A stretch of DNA of 64,000 bases from Raphanus sativus. Lineage: Eukaryota > Streptophyta > Magnoliopsida > Brassicales > Brassicaceae. The notes under the pieces were generated by a model. The model saw only the letters and a program-made list of their open reading frames with translations, was not told the origin of the DNA and did no database searches. The position numbers and the translations under genes were made by a program. Of the stretch, positions 13,177 to 25,160 are shown piece after piece (positions within the stretch are counted from its first letter, which is position 1; each line of letters opens with the position of its first letter). Location: NCBI RefSeq assembly GCF_000801105.2, contig NC_079514.1, forward strand, positions 14,982,293 through 15,046,292, read 5' to 3'.

Positions 13177-15517
13177 ATGAAGGAGAAATCTGTTGCACGT
13201 ACAGTTCGTCGCAGTAAGCGCCAGAAAGGTGAAGATGCGAGTGTTGAGCCATTGAAAACTCAGAGAAGACCCAGAAAGCTTACTGGTCAAACAGCAGAAG
13301 ACACAGCAACTGATATGCAGATCGGTACTCAGGAATCTGCATTGGAAGAACATCCTCGTGAAGAAGTAGTATCACCAGAAAAGGAGATAGAAAACGAGGA
13401 TCCAGAAAACGAAGGAGATTCACCAGAAAAAGATGGAGAAGATCCAGAAGACGAAGGAGAAGAACCAGAAGACGAAGGAGAAGAACCAGAAGACGAAGGA
13501 GAAGAACTAGAAAAAGGAGACGCAGATGATACGCAGCATCCAAGTGAATCAGTCCTTGGTGAGCAGCCAAGTGAATCAGTCCAAGGTGAGCAGCCAGAGA
13601 CCAAGACAAAGAGACGAAGAGGGCGTACTAGGATGAGTAAAGTGGCTAAAAACATTGAAGACAAGGTTGAAGTTGAATTTATATCTCTCGGTGAACATGT
13701 AGGGGATGGATCAGTAACACTTTCCTCATTTCTTGGTCCACTTGTGAGAGAGCATGTACCAGTCCTTCTTGGAGATTGGAGGCACCTTGATGAACAGATC
13801 AAGGATACAATGTGGGAGGAAATTCAGGTATTTTCTCACCTGAAAATAGTAAAAAAGCTTTCATTACATAACTTCTAGCATTGTGTTAAGTTCTGAAACT
13901 CTTGTAGGCGAGGTTCAAACTGACAGAACAGTGGCAAAAAGAAGCTGTGTTAAAGCAGATGGGGTGTATATGGAGGTCTTCAAAGTCAAGGCTTGTAAGC
14001 CTTGTGCGAAATGTTGGGAGCATGGAAGAACTTACTAAACTAAAACCAAGCAATGTTCAATCTGCGTCAGCTTGGATGAATTGGGTGAAGACAAAGAAAG
14101 GAAAAGATTTTAAGGTCACTAGTGACAAATTCAGGGAATTGAGGAGAAACCAGATTCCTCACACAACTAGTCGCAAGGGAATGGTTCGCTTGGCTCATGA
14201 AATGGTATGATTATACTTTTAAAATATTCCAGTCTCTTGTAATAATGTAATATCCTTTTGTCACGTGTAGAAGAAAAAAAGTTCAAACCCCACGCAAGTG
14301 ACTAGGAGTAAGGTCTGGATAGCAGGACATACACATTCAGATGGGAGACCTGTGAGGCCTGAGTTTGAAGATACTATTGTCCGTATATTCCAAATTCTTT
14401 TTCTGAGTTCTTGTTGTCTAAATCTTCAGTTTCTTATGCTATTACTGTCTTATTCTTTGAAATCAGGAAAAAATCAAAACCCTTGATACTGAAATGGAAT
14501 CCACTGCCAGTACGAGTGTTAACGACGATGCTGTGAGTCAGGTCCTAGGAAAAGACAAACCAGGAAGGATTAGAGGAATGGGCAGAGGAATAACTGCTAC
14601 GAAGATAGCATTCATGCAGGCCAGAGACTCACATGTACTGAAACTTGAAGCTAAGCAAGCTGAATTGCAGGATGAACTTCGTGGTTTGAAGGATGTAGTT
14701 CGTGGATTAACTGCATCTAAAAGTGTAAGTTTAACTTCTCTTTTTCTTTTTCGTGAATGAATTTTGTGGTTGCCAGAGACTCACATTAGTGTTTAACTTA
14801 TCTTTTTATTTTTCTCTCAGAATCATGTTGACGGTGTCTCCAATTCTGAGTTCAGTGATCTGAGCAAAGGACCTAGGTGTCAGATTTTAGACTGGTGTTC
14901 AGTAGATGATGTTGTCATCGGAGAAGGAGAATTCTGCTCATCTGAACCAACTTACAAAATTGGACGAATTCCACTTGGTATGCATGCTGGTGCTATTTTA
15001 GTTAAGTCTGTTACAAATGAAGAAGCACCTATCTGGAGGCCTACGACATCTGTTACCACACTTGGCCAAGCCATTGGAATGAAAATAGCATGGCAACTTG
15101 AGAAGCTCATTCTGGATGAAGACTACTCAGAAAATATGGTAAGTAAATATGTAAAGAAGCTAGTACAGAATCATGTTGATAACTAATCTAGTGTTGTTTC
15201 TGTAGCCTACAGAGGGAGAAGGCGATAAAATCCTAATCTATGATTGGTCAAAGGAGGATGTACTTGTTGCTGAGGGTCGTCTCCAGTCAACTGACCCAAA
15301 AAAACTGGTTAACAACATTCCATTGGGTCCTAGTGCTGCTATTGTCAAAGTAGATAGGGTAGTTAATGAAGATGGTTCTCTATGGAGACCAAATGTGGAG
15401 AAGTTGATGATTGGTGATGCACTCGGTGAGAACATCCCATGGCCTATCCATAAGATTCTTAAGGCTACTGTACAAGCAAACAGAGATGAACTGATGTCTA
15501 GAAGTAGATCGCGTGCG
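13177..15517 (+). CDS. Second CACTA protein (Transposase_24-type), C-terminus missing
   Basis: Exons are 13177-13827, 13908-14204, 14271-14378, 14467-14724, 14821-15138 and 15206-15517, all in phase. The N-terminus is basic, then very acidic with consecutive EEPEDEG repeats. A Transposase_24/TNP1-like core follows (LGPLVREHVPVLLGDW, ...WMNWVKTKKGKDF) with a helical segment rich in Lys, Glu and Leu. The last two exons encode two diverged copies of a domain of about 75 residues (DWCSVDDVVIGEGEF... and DWSKEDVLVAEGRL..., each with a later WRP). I recall a DUF8039 label for such domains, unchecked. The last exon ends RSRSRA at a GTAAGT donor with no acceptor or stop beyond it, so the gene is truncated. 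Confidence 0.75.
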
Positions 15518-16990
15518 GTAAGTCTCTAAACATTCTCAGTTTTTATTGTGGTTGGTAATTTTCTGCTGTTGCTGAATTTGTCCAAAAATCTTTCATTTTT
15601 ACACTTAAATTACCAAACAACTAAACTCACACATAATTTTCCATAACTTTGCTGTTAATGTCTATTAATATTTACTTAAAATGATATAGTTTTACAGAAA
15701 GCGGTACATTGAGCAGAAAATTATTCTGACATAATTTTATTTAAAATATATTAGTTAATAAATTATTTATATGTATATTAAGATATTTACAAACAATCTT
15801 TAACATATTCACTCTATTCTCAAAAGAAAGAGATAAAGAAAACCAATCCATCGGTATGGATCTTTTTTAACATGAGTTAGAGTTATATATTAAACATATT
15901 TAGTTAAGACCCACCAAAAGATAATCCAAAACACATATGATGAAATGACGTTATTGTTTTATTTGAACAATTATTTTTGTTATGCAAAGCAATTTTAGGA
16001 AAAGGAATAACAATTGCTATTCCCGATAACAATGACACTTGAACCGTAACCTTTCCTCTCACATACAGATTCGAACATAAATTCTTTCAAATCAACAGTA
16101 AGAATATATAAAAATATTAAAATAGTGCAAGATTTAATATAAAGGTAGAAAAAGAACTTCACCTCTTTTAGCTCGTCGAGTTTGAGGTAAGATTTGGAAG
16201 CGTTGCTTTCAGTTGCGTGCTTCTGAGTAGGGAATAGAGGGCCATATATATACATAAATATGTATACACACAGCGTGTAATAAATAGGTAAGGGAAAATT
16301 TAAGAAGAGTTAGTACAGTTTTGCTAATCATTAATTGCTGTAATAAATTACTTTCAAGTTTTCATATTATTACCTAAATTTCAATTTGACTAAAGTTGTT
16401 ACTGTAACTACCATTCATATATTATAATTACTTCAAGAAAACAACAACAGTGTGATTCTTTCTAAACCTAAAACAGCAATAGGTTCTTTAAATATTTTCC
16501 ATTTTAGCCCCAATTATGAGGACATAGAACATAAGAAATGACAAAATATTTTTTTTCCTTTTGATTCAATCAATTATTATATTCTAAAATTTTAAAACTT
16601 AACCAACAAAATCACCCTTTTATCTATACGACGCTATTCGATCAAAAAAATATTTTTTAAAAAAGAAATAGCTGATATATAGTAAATTAGCAATAACCTA
16701 CAGGTAATTTGAAAAGTAGATGATAATATATGACGTTAACGTTGGATGTCAAATCTTTTGCTAAAAACCCAAAACTGATAGTTTTAGATCTATATAGTCC
16801 AATTGCATACGAAATTTATACCAATGGGTGTCTATGAAAATATTATACTGTTGAAATAAGATTAGAAATCATAATTTATCTCAATCTCTATGAAAAATTA
16901 ATTTTATTACCAGAATTTTTTTTAAAAAAGAAGTTAAATGATTAATTTGGGTCCTTTGTAAGGAAAACAAATATATGGGGCTGGTAACAT

Positions 16991-17006
16991 TTTTTTTTTG
17001 AGGAAA
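16991..17006 (-). mobile_element. A-tailed micro-insertion (minus) with 13-14 bp duplication
   Basis: Read on the minus strand, the insert is TTTCCTC followed by nine A. It lies between GGGGCTGGTAACAT (16977-16990) and GGGGTGGTAACAT (17007-17019), which differ by one missing base. Confidence 0.5.
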
Positions 17007-17379
17007 GGGGTGGTAACATAATTCAGATTAAATTTATGTAATTTCTTAAAACAGACCTATAATATATGGGTATGTTTGTCAAAAAGTTGTATTTTTCTTT
17101 CTTTTTTGAAAGTATTGGTGATGATTAGTTCGAATGTAGTTGTAAAAATTTAGCTGTAAAAATTTAGATGTATGCAAGTTGGTTGTAAATGTAAAATTGT
17201 TACTATAGATTTTTCTGCATAGACTTTTGTAGTAGTTAATTTTTTTGTAGTTTATATGCTATAAATATTCAAAAGAAAATATGTGATGTATATATAAAAT
17301 AATCATTTTTATCAACTAAAATAGTTTATATTAATGATTTTTATAATTATCAAAGTTTACTGTTATTTAAGATGCGATA

Positions 17380-17398
17380 TGTGTTGATCAAAAAAAAA
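17380..17398 (+). mobile_element. A-tailed micro-insertion with 10-bp duplication
   Basis: The insert TGTGTTGATC followed by nine A lies between identical copies of AGATGCGATA (17370-17379 and 17399-17408). Confidence 0.55.
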
Positions 17399-17819
17399 AG
17401 ATGCGATAGGTAAATAATATTTATGTTATTTAAAATATTTCAATAATTTTAAAAACACGTAGAATTAAATTAAAATATTTATAGATGTTTTTACTATGAT
17501 TATCTAATATTATAGATAATTTTTCATTTTACATTTTCTACAGCATATAAAAAAAAGATGTGGGGTTTTGTTTAAAATACATAAAAAACTTGCTTTAGTT
17601 TTTTTATGTAGTTTAAGAGTAAAACTAAAACATGATTGATAAAAAATAATAGAAATTTGTTGTAGGTTTTAACTTTTTCAAAAATAAAACTACAATATGA
17701 TTTGTAAAATTTAGTGTTTTAACAATAAATAAAGTTAAAGAAGAGAGATACAACCCAATCAATCAACCCTATTATTATTACTAACAACGGTTATAAACTA
17801 CAAAGTAACAAAAAAAATA

Positions 17820-18060
17820 TTGTGGCAAGTGTAAGTCATGGAGAGCCTATAAATTTTCATATCTATCTAAACATATGTTTGCGACAAGTAAGCTGATGAA
17901 AAGCTATAAGTCTTTCATATCTTTTTAGTAAATTTTATAAATTATTAATAAAGAAATGTGCCATGTGTAAGTCATGGAGAGCCTATAAATCTTTCATATG
18001 TATCTAAGGAAGTGTATGACCGCGTGTAAGTCATGAAGAGCCTATAAACATTTCAAAGAT
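17820..18060. repeat. Diverged direct repeats, four partial copies
   Basis: The phrase GTGTAAGTCATGGAGAGCCTATAAAT, or a close variant, recurs near 17830, 17885 (weak), 17960 and 18020. Each is followed by TTTCATATCTATCTAA-like text or a shortened form. Spacing is irregular (about 60-75 bp), so this is an old, decayed tandem array or clustered element fragments. Confidence 0.65.
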
Positions 18061-18275
18061 GGTATCTTGAATACAATACTGTCACGAACGTTACAAAAAA
18101 TGACTTTTATTGCTAAACTTTGTTATTCACTTTAACTTTTTAGTAAATAAAAATAAATTTATAATTAAAATTTTCTTCAAAAAAAAAAGAAAATTTGCAC
18201 CTCCTTCCCAAACAATATTCCTTAATTAACAATATACACATTCACCCTTACACATTAGAGTATTTGATCTCCTAT

Positions 18276-18292
18276 TTTTTTTTTTTGTCATC
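18276..18292 (-). mobile_element. A-tailed micro-insertion (minus) with about 18-bp duplication
   Basis: On the minus strand the insert reads GATGAC followed by eleven A. The flanks TAGAGTATTTGATCTCCTAT (18256-18275) and TAGTATTTGATCTCCTAT (18293-18310) are the same sequence apart from two bases. Confidence 0.6.
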
Positions 18293-18363
18293 TAGTATTT
18301 GATCTCCTATATTTATGTTGTTTTAGGTACTTTCCCAATTTCCATATTGTTTTAGGTTTTTGG

Positions 18364-18411
18364 CCTAATTAACTCAAAAAAAGAACTGTTATTCACTTTG
18401 AGTTAATTAGG
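18364..18411. repeat. Perfect 15-bp inverted repeat (hairpin)
   Basis: CCTAATTAACTCAAA (18364-18378) and TTTGAGTTAATTAGG (18397-18411) are exact reverse complements around an 18-base loop. No function is known. It could be the tip of a decayed inverted-repeat element. Confidence 0.8.
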
Positions 18412-18550
18412 TTAGCTTAATGTTTCACCTTTTTTATTTAATTGACTCACTCATCTTTCAAGGTCAAACCTATATATTATCAACAACAAATTGAACACAG
18501 ATTACACTAAAAAAAACTAGTAAACCTTAAAATGTTAATTTATTGGCTGA

Positions 18551-20425
18551 CTAGGGTTTGTCCGCATTCCGCACGGAATATAGTTTTATTATTGTTAATT
18601 ATGATTTTTGGATGATATAATTAAGCGGTTGTCTTTATTTTTTAAGAGAATTATTTGATATTTTATTGTGTTATGTAGTAATATGTGTTATGTTAATATA
18701 TTATGTGTTTGTTTTTTCTATAGTATGTTGTTGTGTGTTTAATAATATTTGCTAGTGATGTAATAAGCCTGTGATATAAATAATATTGAATTTAAACAAC
18801 TTTGCATTTTGTCATTTGTTGATTTTAAGATTAACGGTTTCATTGTCAATATTGTGTTTTATTTTGTTCAAATTTTTGAATATTATTCTTTTAATTTTTT
18901 TGTCCTCTTCCAATATTTTGATCTTGAGTCGTCACCATCTATGTATTCTGTTTATCTTTTCAGTATGCAATACTTCTCACCATGACTGGAAAGAGACTCA
19001 ACTCTATGCTCTTGTTCTTCTTCGCCTTTTTCTCCTTGAGATTATCTGATATTTGTTTAGATCAGGTTTATGAGTTCCCAGTTGTGCGGTTGTTCCTCAC
19101 AACATTATAGGCTGTTCCGGTCAATTGCTCCACTTCTTCTTTAGATTTCAGCTAAAAACTGCATTTCTTTTGGTTGGGTCAGAGTTCAGTCATCTTTGAT
19201 GTTTTCTTCCTCGTTGTTGGCTTGCCATCGATAGTCTATGTTCTTCTGGGTTTTGAAAATATGGCTTTTGGTGATCAGTTTCTATGCTCTCTTTCATAAC
19301 TCAAGGACGGTTCCACTATTTGCTGATTTCGTTTCGTCTTCTCTTCCCTCTATGTTCTCTAATCTCGTTGTACCTTTCATCGCTGTTCGTGTTGGTGGTG
19401 ACTCTCCCTAACACCATGTTTTCCACTCCAGGTGTGGATAGTGTTTTTTCCGTGTATGCTCTATGGACTTGGAAAATTGTTTTTGGTCTCAAGCTTGGAT
19501 TATTTTTTTTCGGTGATTGGCTTTTATTCTCCCTCTCTTAGGTTTTTTTTTCTTCCTCTGCTTTTCTTGTCTGTGCTTGTTTAGTTTGTAAGGTACCGGT
19601 AGTTGTGCTTCCGATGATTTAGGCATGTGTTTTCCTGCTTCGTGGTGATTTTAGTGCGGTGATTATTCTTTCTCTAATCCGTTTTTTTTGGTTCTTTGCG
19701 TTGGTATTTTGTCATGCTCCTTGTTTTTTGGGTATTGTTTTCTCTCAATTTTTATCTTTCTATCCTTTTTAACCTATGTATATTAGGGCCAAAACACTCT
19801 ATGATAACTTGAGGTAAGTTAATTTTTGTTCTTGATCTCCTTTCAACTCTGGACTTTTATTGAGTTAGTGTTACTATGACATTTTGCTTTTTTCTTTATG
19901 ATAATGGAGATTTTAGATTTAGATTATATAATGTACTTTAGTTTCTTCTTCTTAGTTTGGTTATTTTTTTATTTTTAATAGTAAAATAAATATATAATTT
20001 GTAAATGAAATAATAGAAAATAGTAAAAAATAATAAAATGGTGAAGTTTATGTTATTTTAGCTGTGAATAAATTAAATATTTAAATATATTTATAATATT
20101 TTACTTATTTATTTATTTATCTTGAATTTTAGTGACTATTAAAATAGATTATCAAACTTCTTGATGATGGTTTTGTAAAAAATATTAGATACGATGAATT
20201 GTATTTAAAATCATTTGTGTTAAATAGGGGTTAAAGTTACAATTAGAAAATTTGAGACCAATCAAATAAGAAAAATACATAATTACAAAGTATTGAACCA
20301 AATTATAGTAATGTAAAAGAAAAAAATACCTAAAATGTAAAAACAAAATACATAAAGATACATATCATCAAATCTTTCTTCCACATGTCATAAGAAGAGG
20401 TAAAAGTCTACTTGATATATATAGA
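18551..20425 (-). mobile_element. Helitron, non-autonomous, minus orientation
   Basis: The left border is CTAG preceded by A. On the minus strand it follows a stem-loop formed by TCCGTGCG and CGCA-type arms about 10 bases from the end. The right border, read on the minus strand, is TCTATATATATCAAGTAGAC after an A. This gives the A^T insertion site and TC...CTAG ends typical of Helitrons. The interior of the plus strand is unusually T-rich between 18800 and 19760 and may be captured sequence, but no protein fragment was recognised and there is no helicase. Confidence 0.75.
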
Positions 20426-20655
20426 TTACATATACTCGTACCTCCATATTATATGGGTTAAACATAAAGTGGAGGGAATCTTCTATCTGACATTCAAAAT
20501 ATTGTCTATCTTTCTAGTATAAAACGTACCATGCAAAGGCACAAAACATTACATAAATTGAGAAAGAACTACAAAATTCAGTTCACCGATTCCCCTAATT
20601 CATATAGTCTCATGTAGTTACTCTTTTAAGAGGCGAAGAAAACATACAAGAGTTT

Positions 20656-20668
20656 TTTTCAGACAAAC
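20656..20668 (-). mobile_element. Possible micro-insertion with 14-bp perfect duplication
   Basis: A 13-bp insert (minus strand GTTTGTCTGAAAA) lies between identical ACATACAAGAGTTT copies (20642-20655 and 20669-20682). The A-tail is only four bases, so assignment to the A-tailed class is weaker. Confidence 0.4.
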
Positions 20669-21037
20669 ACATACAAGAGTTTAACTGAAATGTACGTATA
20701 AGTGTTGTTGATGTATATAGATCGCACGAAACAAAGAGGGCCGCAGAAGCATAGCAAATAAATGTTTAAGAAAAGTTTGCTATCTTCAATCTATGGATGT
20801 TTTTATTTACCTTCACATATATGGTATTATTGTCAGAATCATCTATGTGAATGGAACAAGTTTTTTATAAGACTATTATAGACAATTCTTTCCTTTTATA
20901 TACCAATAATTGGTTTAGTCAAAACAAATGGCCGATTTCTTTGTATATGTGAAGGTAAATAATCGGTTAGTGTTTTCGGCCTTTCTATCTTCATTATGTC
21001 TAGAGCTTCATTGTGGTGATGATTACAATCGTCAGAG

Positions 21038-21071
21038 GAGATCATTGGTTACTAGAGATCATTGGTTACTA
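21038..21071. repeat. 17-bp perfect tandem duplication
   Basis: GAGATCATTGGTTACTA occurs twice with no spacer. It is a simple local duplication. Confidence 0.9.
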
Positions 21072-21322
21072 GCTACATCGGAGATGTCATGGGAAACCCC
21101 AACATCTGAGAAAATGAGGTAAATCTCACATTCCTTTATCAATATCAATGATTGAGAATGATGATCAATTCCAAGAAATTTATAATTTGAATTAGCGGAA
21201 CATGCTGGGAATTAGGTAAATTTATGAAGCTAACAAGGTTTTCTACTTGGAATATTTTGTTCAAATCATGGTTTTAATCGAAACTAATTTCAGTTTCGGG
21301 TCATTTAATAAAAAAATTGTAT

Positions 21323-21331
21323 TTAAAAAAA
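21323..21331. repeat. Left 9-bp target site duplication of the MULE
   Basis: TTAAAAAAA directly precedes the element and is repeated exactly at 29078-29086. Low complexity weakens it as sole proof, but the ends on each side also match as inverted repeats. Confidence 0.75.
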
Positions 21332-21479
21332 GGGAAGTTTACTAAGATGAATCAAATTAGTTTGATAATTACTAGAGTAAGTCTTAAAAGTTTAAAATTA
21401 CTAAATTATTTTTATGGTCAAAAATGCCCTTTTATACAGTTATGATCAAAATGTATATTACAAAATTGCCATTTAAATT

Positions 21480-22120
21480 TTAGAAAAATTTACCGACGGC
21501 AGATTTATTTTACAACAAAACAAATCTATCGTTACAAAAATCTATTAATTAAGTCTGCTGTTAAATTTACATCTGTCGTGTACTTGGTAGCAGATTTTTG
21601 AGTCACATCAGACTTTTTGAAATGATAGATTTTTGTGTCCGATTTATTGTTGTCAATAGATTTAATTGTTTTAGTCTATCGAATGAAGTGGCCGATTTTT
21701 TAAACTTACCAGTTTTATATCGTACCATTTAGATTTTTAAGGCCGATTTAAAATTGCCTTCAACCGACTTTTAAAAGGAAATAGACATAAATTTTAACGA
21801 CAGACATGTTTATCCGATTTAAATTTCTGGTAGATTTTTATATTGATTTGGTGGCAGATTTTCTAAATTGTCATCTTTGACGGCAGACTTTTAAATTAAA
21901 TTCTTATTACCAGATTAAGACACACTTATTGCAGCAGACTTATCCACTCGAATTTCTGGTTAAATTCACAAAGATTTCGGTTTAGTTTAAATCTGGTTCA
22001 GTTAAAATTAATTTCGGTTTTAAGTAATTCTAATTTTTGGTTTAAATCAATTTTTACTCGGTTTAAATTAATTTAAACATCTGGTTTAAAAAATTTAAAA
22101 AGCTGGTTTAAACAATTTAA
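21480..22120. repeat. Subterminal repeat array of the MULE
   Basis: Short motifs recur in both orientations: GGCAGATTTTT/ATCTGCC, CCGATTT, and, from 21960, CTGGTTTAAA and CGGTTTAAAT. The same vocabulary reappears at 56340-56940 in the deleted relative of this element, in the opposite orientation. Such arrays are plausible transposase-binding regions. Confidence 0.65.
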
Positions 22121-22252
22121 TTACACCACGTTTTCTAATTAGATTTACGTCGTTTCTGTCGTCTTCTTCTTCCTGTTACCTCTCATAAATTTCTGTTCTC
22201 CTTTCATGGGGATCTACAACAGTGTCTTTTAATTCATATTGATTGGGGAATA

Positions 22253-24716
22253 ATGGAAAACATGATTCTTGTCTCTGGGAAGTGGAAAGTTGAAAAATCT
22301 AAGTGGTTATTTGAGGTAGATAATGATCGAGGAAGCATACCAGTTGCTGGCAATGAGGACACTCGATTTGAGGATTTTGTGAAAACCATATTTGAGGATT
22401 ATGGAATTGATTCTGCAGAAAACGACTTGGAACTGAGGTATCTTTTTCCGAGGCAGAATCTACACAATAAAAGCATCAATACACCACCTGTGAGAGTAGG
22501 AAACGATAGGCAGTTTCATGCATTCTTGGGTCTTTCCAAAGTGCAGAACGTTCAGCTATGTGTAGAGTTTAAAGTGAAAAAAATTGTTGCAGAAGGAGCT
22601 GTGAAAGATCAGAAACAACCCATACAAGGAGATGACTCGTCGTGTGAAGACGAAGAAGATACAGACGAAGAGGGTGATCGATTCGATTACTGCGATGATT
22701 CTGATGGCGCAACATCTGATGATGAAAACTTTACTACATATGGGCTTCCACTAAACCATGTAGAAGAGGTTCATGGATCTTCTACAAAGTTGATTTATGG
22801 AAGAAAGACAGAAGAAAGAGAGTCTCCAATGAGTTTGTCCGATTTGCGCTCATTCAAATTTGACATGGGGCAGAGTTACAATTCGAAAGATGCATTGGAG
22901 ACACATCTGAAGATTTTTTCCGTTGTCAACAACTTTGATTTTGATGTCATTGCATCAACGCGGAAACTACTGTTTGTAAAATGTTGGCTAAAAGGATGTA
23001 CATGGAAGCTAAGAGCTACGCCAATAGGTAACTCTTTCAAGTTTACAGTCCGAGTATATGTAGATGACCATACCTGCTCCATAACAGAACGCTCATCTCG
23101 TTCCCGACAAGCTACTCCCGAGATTCTTGGACTCTTGTACAAAAACTATATTGGTGGGGTTGATCCATCTATTTTGCCACGTCATGTTTCTGATGCTATG
23201 AAGATGAGCTTCGGAATCAAGGTTGAATAAACTTGTGCTTCAAATATACAATCTTTTTTAGCCTTTACTTCCTTTTAAATGAGTTACTGTTAATTTTTTA
23301 TTGCAGATGGATTACTGGAAATCTCATCGTACACTTATTGTTGCTAGAGAGCTCGTAATGGGTTCTTCAGAGAGTGGATATGAAGAATTACCTACTTACC
23401 TGCACATGATTAGAATGTCGAATCCAGGGACTTTAACTCAACTGGAAGTTGATACAAGCAATAGATTTAAGTACTTATTTCTTGCATTCAGCGCTAGCAT
23501 TGCTGGCTTTCCATATATGAGGAAGGTTGTGGTGGTTGATGGGACGTTTTTGCAAGGGAAATACAAAAGAACACTTCTGATTGCAACCTCACAGGATGGT
23601 AATTTTCAAATATTTCCAATTGCGTTTACTGTGGTTGACACAGAGAATGATGAATCATGGACATGGTTTTTCCGCCAACTCAGTCGTGTGATCCCTGATG
23701 ATGAAGGATTGGCATTAATCTCTGACAGGCACAAGTCAATTGGGAAAGCTATTGCAGTGGTCTATCCATTGGCAAGCAGAGGAATTTGCACGTACCACTT
23801 ATATAAGAACATCTTGTTACGATACAAAGGGCGTGATTTGTTTGGTTTGGTCAAAAAAGCTGCCTACTCTTTTAGGTTGACTGATTTTCAAGCAACCTTC
23901 GAGACAATCAAAGAGTTAAACCCAGCTTTGCATGCATATCTGGAACGTGCTGATGTACATATGTGGGCACGAGCTCATTTTAGAGGTGATAGATATAACC
24001 TCCTAACAAGTAACATAGCTGAATCCATAAACAGAGCTTTGTCTGGTGCTAGAAGCTTGCCAATTGTTCACCTTCTAGAGTCGATCCGATTAATGATGAC
24101 ACGCTGGTTTGCAAAAAGAAAACATGATGCTGAGTTGATGAAAACCTCTCTTACTCGTGGTGTAGAGAAGGTGTTGGAGGTAATATATTTTGAACCAGTT
24201 TATGTTATTCGTTAGACTATTTTCTTGTATACTGAGCTTTAACATGTGCAGGGTCGGATGCCTATTGCTAATCTACTAAAGGTTCAAGCAATAGACATTC
24301 ATCAGTCACAAGTGACAGGAGTCTCGTCTTTACATGTTGTAAATCTAAGCGAGAAGAAATGTTCATGCTGTAGATTTGATTTGGAGAAGCTACCATGTGC
24401 TCATGCTATAGCTGCTGCGGAAGCTAGAAAGATATCATGTATATCACTTTGTCATCATTACTATCGGAAGCAATACTTGTACAACGCGTATAACACTGCT
24501 GTTATGTCCAAAGATGATGTCGTTCCAATTCCAGAAGAGGTTGCCAAGAAGATATGTTTACCACCTGCGGGCCGCCAACCACCAGGAAGACCAAAAAAAT
24601 CAAGGCATAAATCTATATTAGAGAAAGTTGCAGTCAAGAAGCGGCCACAGAAGGAACACACATGTAGAATTTGTAACCAGACGGGTCATAATTCTACAAC
24701 ATGTCCTCTAAACTGA
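22253..24716 (+). CDS. MURA-type MULE transposase (mudrA)
   Basis: Exons 22253-23221, 23307-24179 and 24252-24716 join in phase to 768 residues. An N-terminal region of about 110 residues is followed by an acidic linker. The MuDR DNA-binding-like domain contains CWLKGCTWKLRA and DDHTC. The MULE DDE core includes VVVVDGTFLQGKYKR (first Asp) and LISDRHKSIGKAI (second Asp). A SWIM zinc finger follows (CSCCRFDLEKLPCAHA), and the C-terminal zinc knuckle is CRICNQTGHNSTTCP. It would bind the element ends in the nucleus and catalyse cut-and-paste transposition. All expected domains and an unbroken frame are present, so it may be functional. It converges on the ULP gene across a short tandem repeat. 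Confidence 0.93.
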
Positions 24717-24955
24717 TGAGTTTTCGATTTTGTTTGAGACATTGGTCATTACATTTCATTTAGATTGGTGCTGCATTACGTTTAGTTGTTTACTAGACTT
24801 TTGTTATTACTTACTAGACTTTTATCACTACGTTTTGGTTCATTTGATTTGTGTGTTTCTGTTTAACTTACTTTGTGTTTCTCTAGAATTTGTAACGAGC
24901 CGAGTGCAATTGAAAGAGGCGAGCCAGAATAACATAATGTAGACTTATCCATCAA

Positions 24956-25160
24956 CGTTAATCATCCAAAATACATCCATCCGAAAACAAGAAAAAACCA
25001 ACGAAAATACATCCATCCAAAAAAGCAAAAACTGACCAAGTTACATCCATCCAAAAAAGCAAAAACTGACCAAGTTACATGCATCCGAAAATAAGCAAAA
25101 ACTGACCAAGTTATATCAATCCAAAGACGAGCACAAACCTACCAGTTACATCCATCCTCC
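24956..25160. repeat. Minisatellite of about 36 bp between convergent MULE genes
   Basis: Units contain ACATCCATCCAAAAAAGC then AAAAACTGACCAAGTT. Two are near-identical (25013-25080) and flanking ones are diverged. It fills the space between the mudrA stop and the ULP stop and overlaps the ULP 3' end (TTACATCCATCC). It may act as a shared 3' region for both convergent transcripts. Confidence 0.8.

Larger units (their letters stand above)
8809..15580 (+). mobile_element. CACTA (En/Spm) DNA transposon, right end missing
   Basis: The left end begins CACTACAGGAAATTCGCGC, the classical CACTA terminus. Within the next 200 bp there are several AGCGTTT/AAACGCT subterminal motifs, the type bound by CACTA transposases. 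Two plus-strand genes follow: a TNP2-type transposase and a second protein with coiled coil and repeated domains. The second gene stops after a good splice donor at 15518. No inverted copy of the terminus (ending TGTAGTG) was seen to the right, so the right boundary is approximate and the element looks 3'-truncated. Confidence 0.85.
15581..18550. other. AT-rich intergenic DNA with small repeats
   Basis: No gene can be supported. A minus-strand frame at 15995-16255 contains two short codon-like stretches around a possible donor but matches nothing I recognise. The stretch holds micro-insertions at 16991-17006, 17380-17398 and 18276-18292, diverged repeats at 17820-18060, and an inverted repeat at 18364-18411. 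Confidence 0.5.
20426..21331. other. Intergenic DNA between Helitron and MULE
   Basis: No gene recognised. It holds one micro-insertion (20656-20668) and a 17-bp perfect tandem duplication (21038-21071). The open frame at 20928-21122 runs through that duplication and is not supported as a gene. Confidence 0.5.

Noticed and set aside
15995..16255. Minus-strand frame with a possible splice donor
   Set aside because: Two short codon-like stretches do not form a recognisable domain and no partner exons were found.
18786..19541. Two plus-strand open frames of 85-87 codons
   Set aside because: Low-complexity Leu/Phe/Ser translations produced by the T-rich interior of a Helitron.
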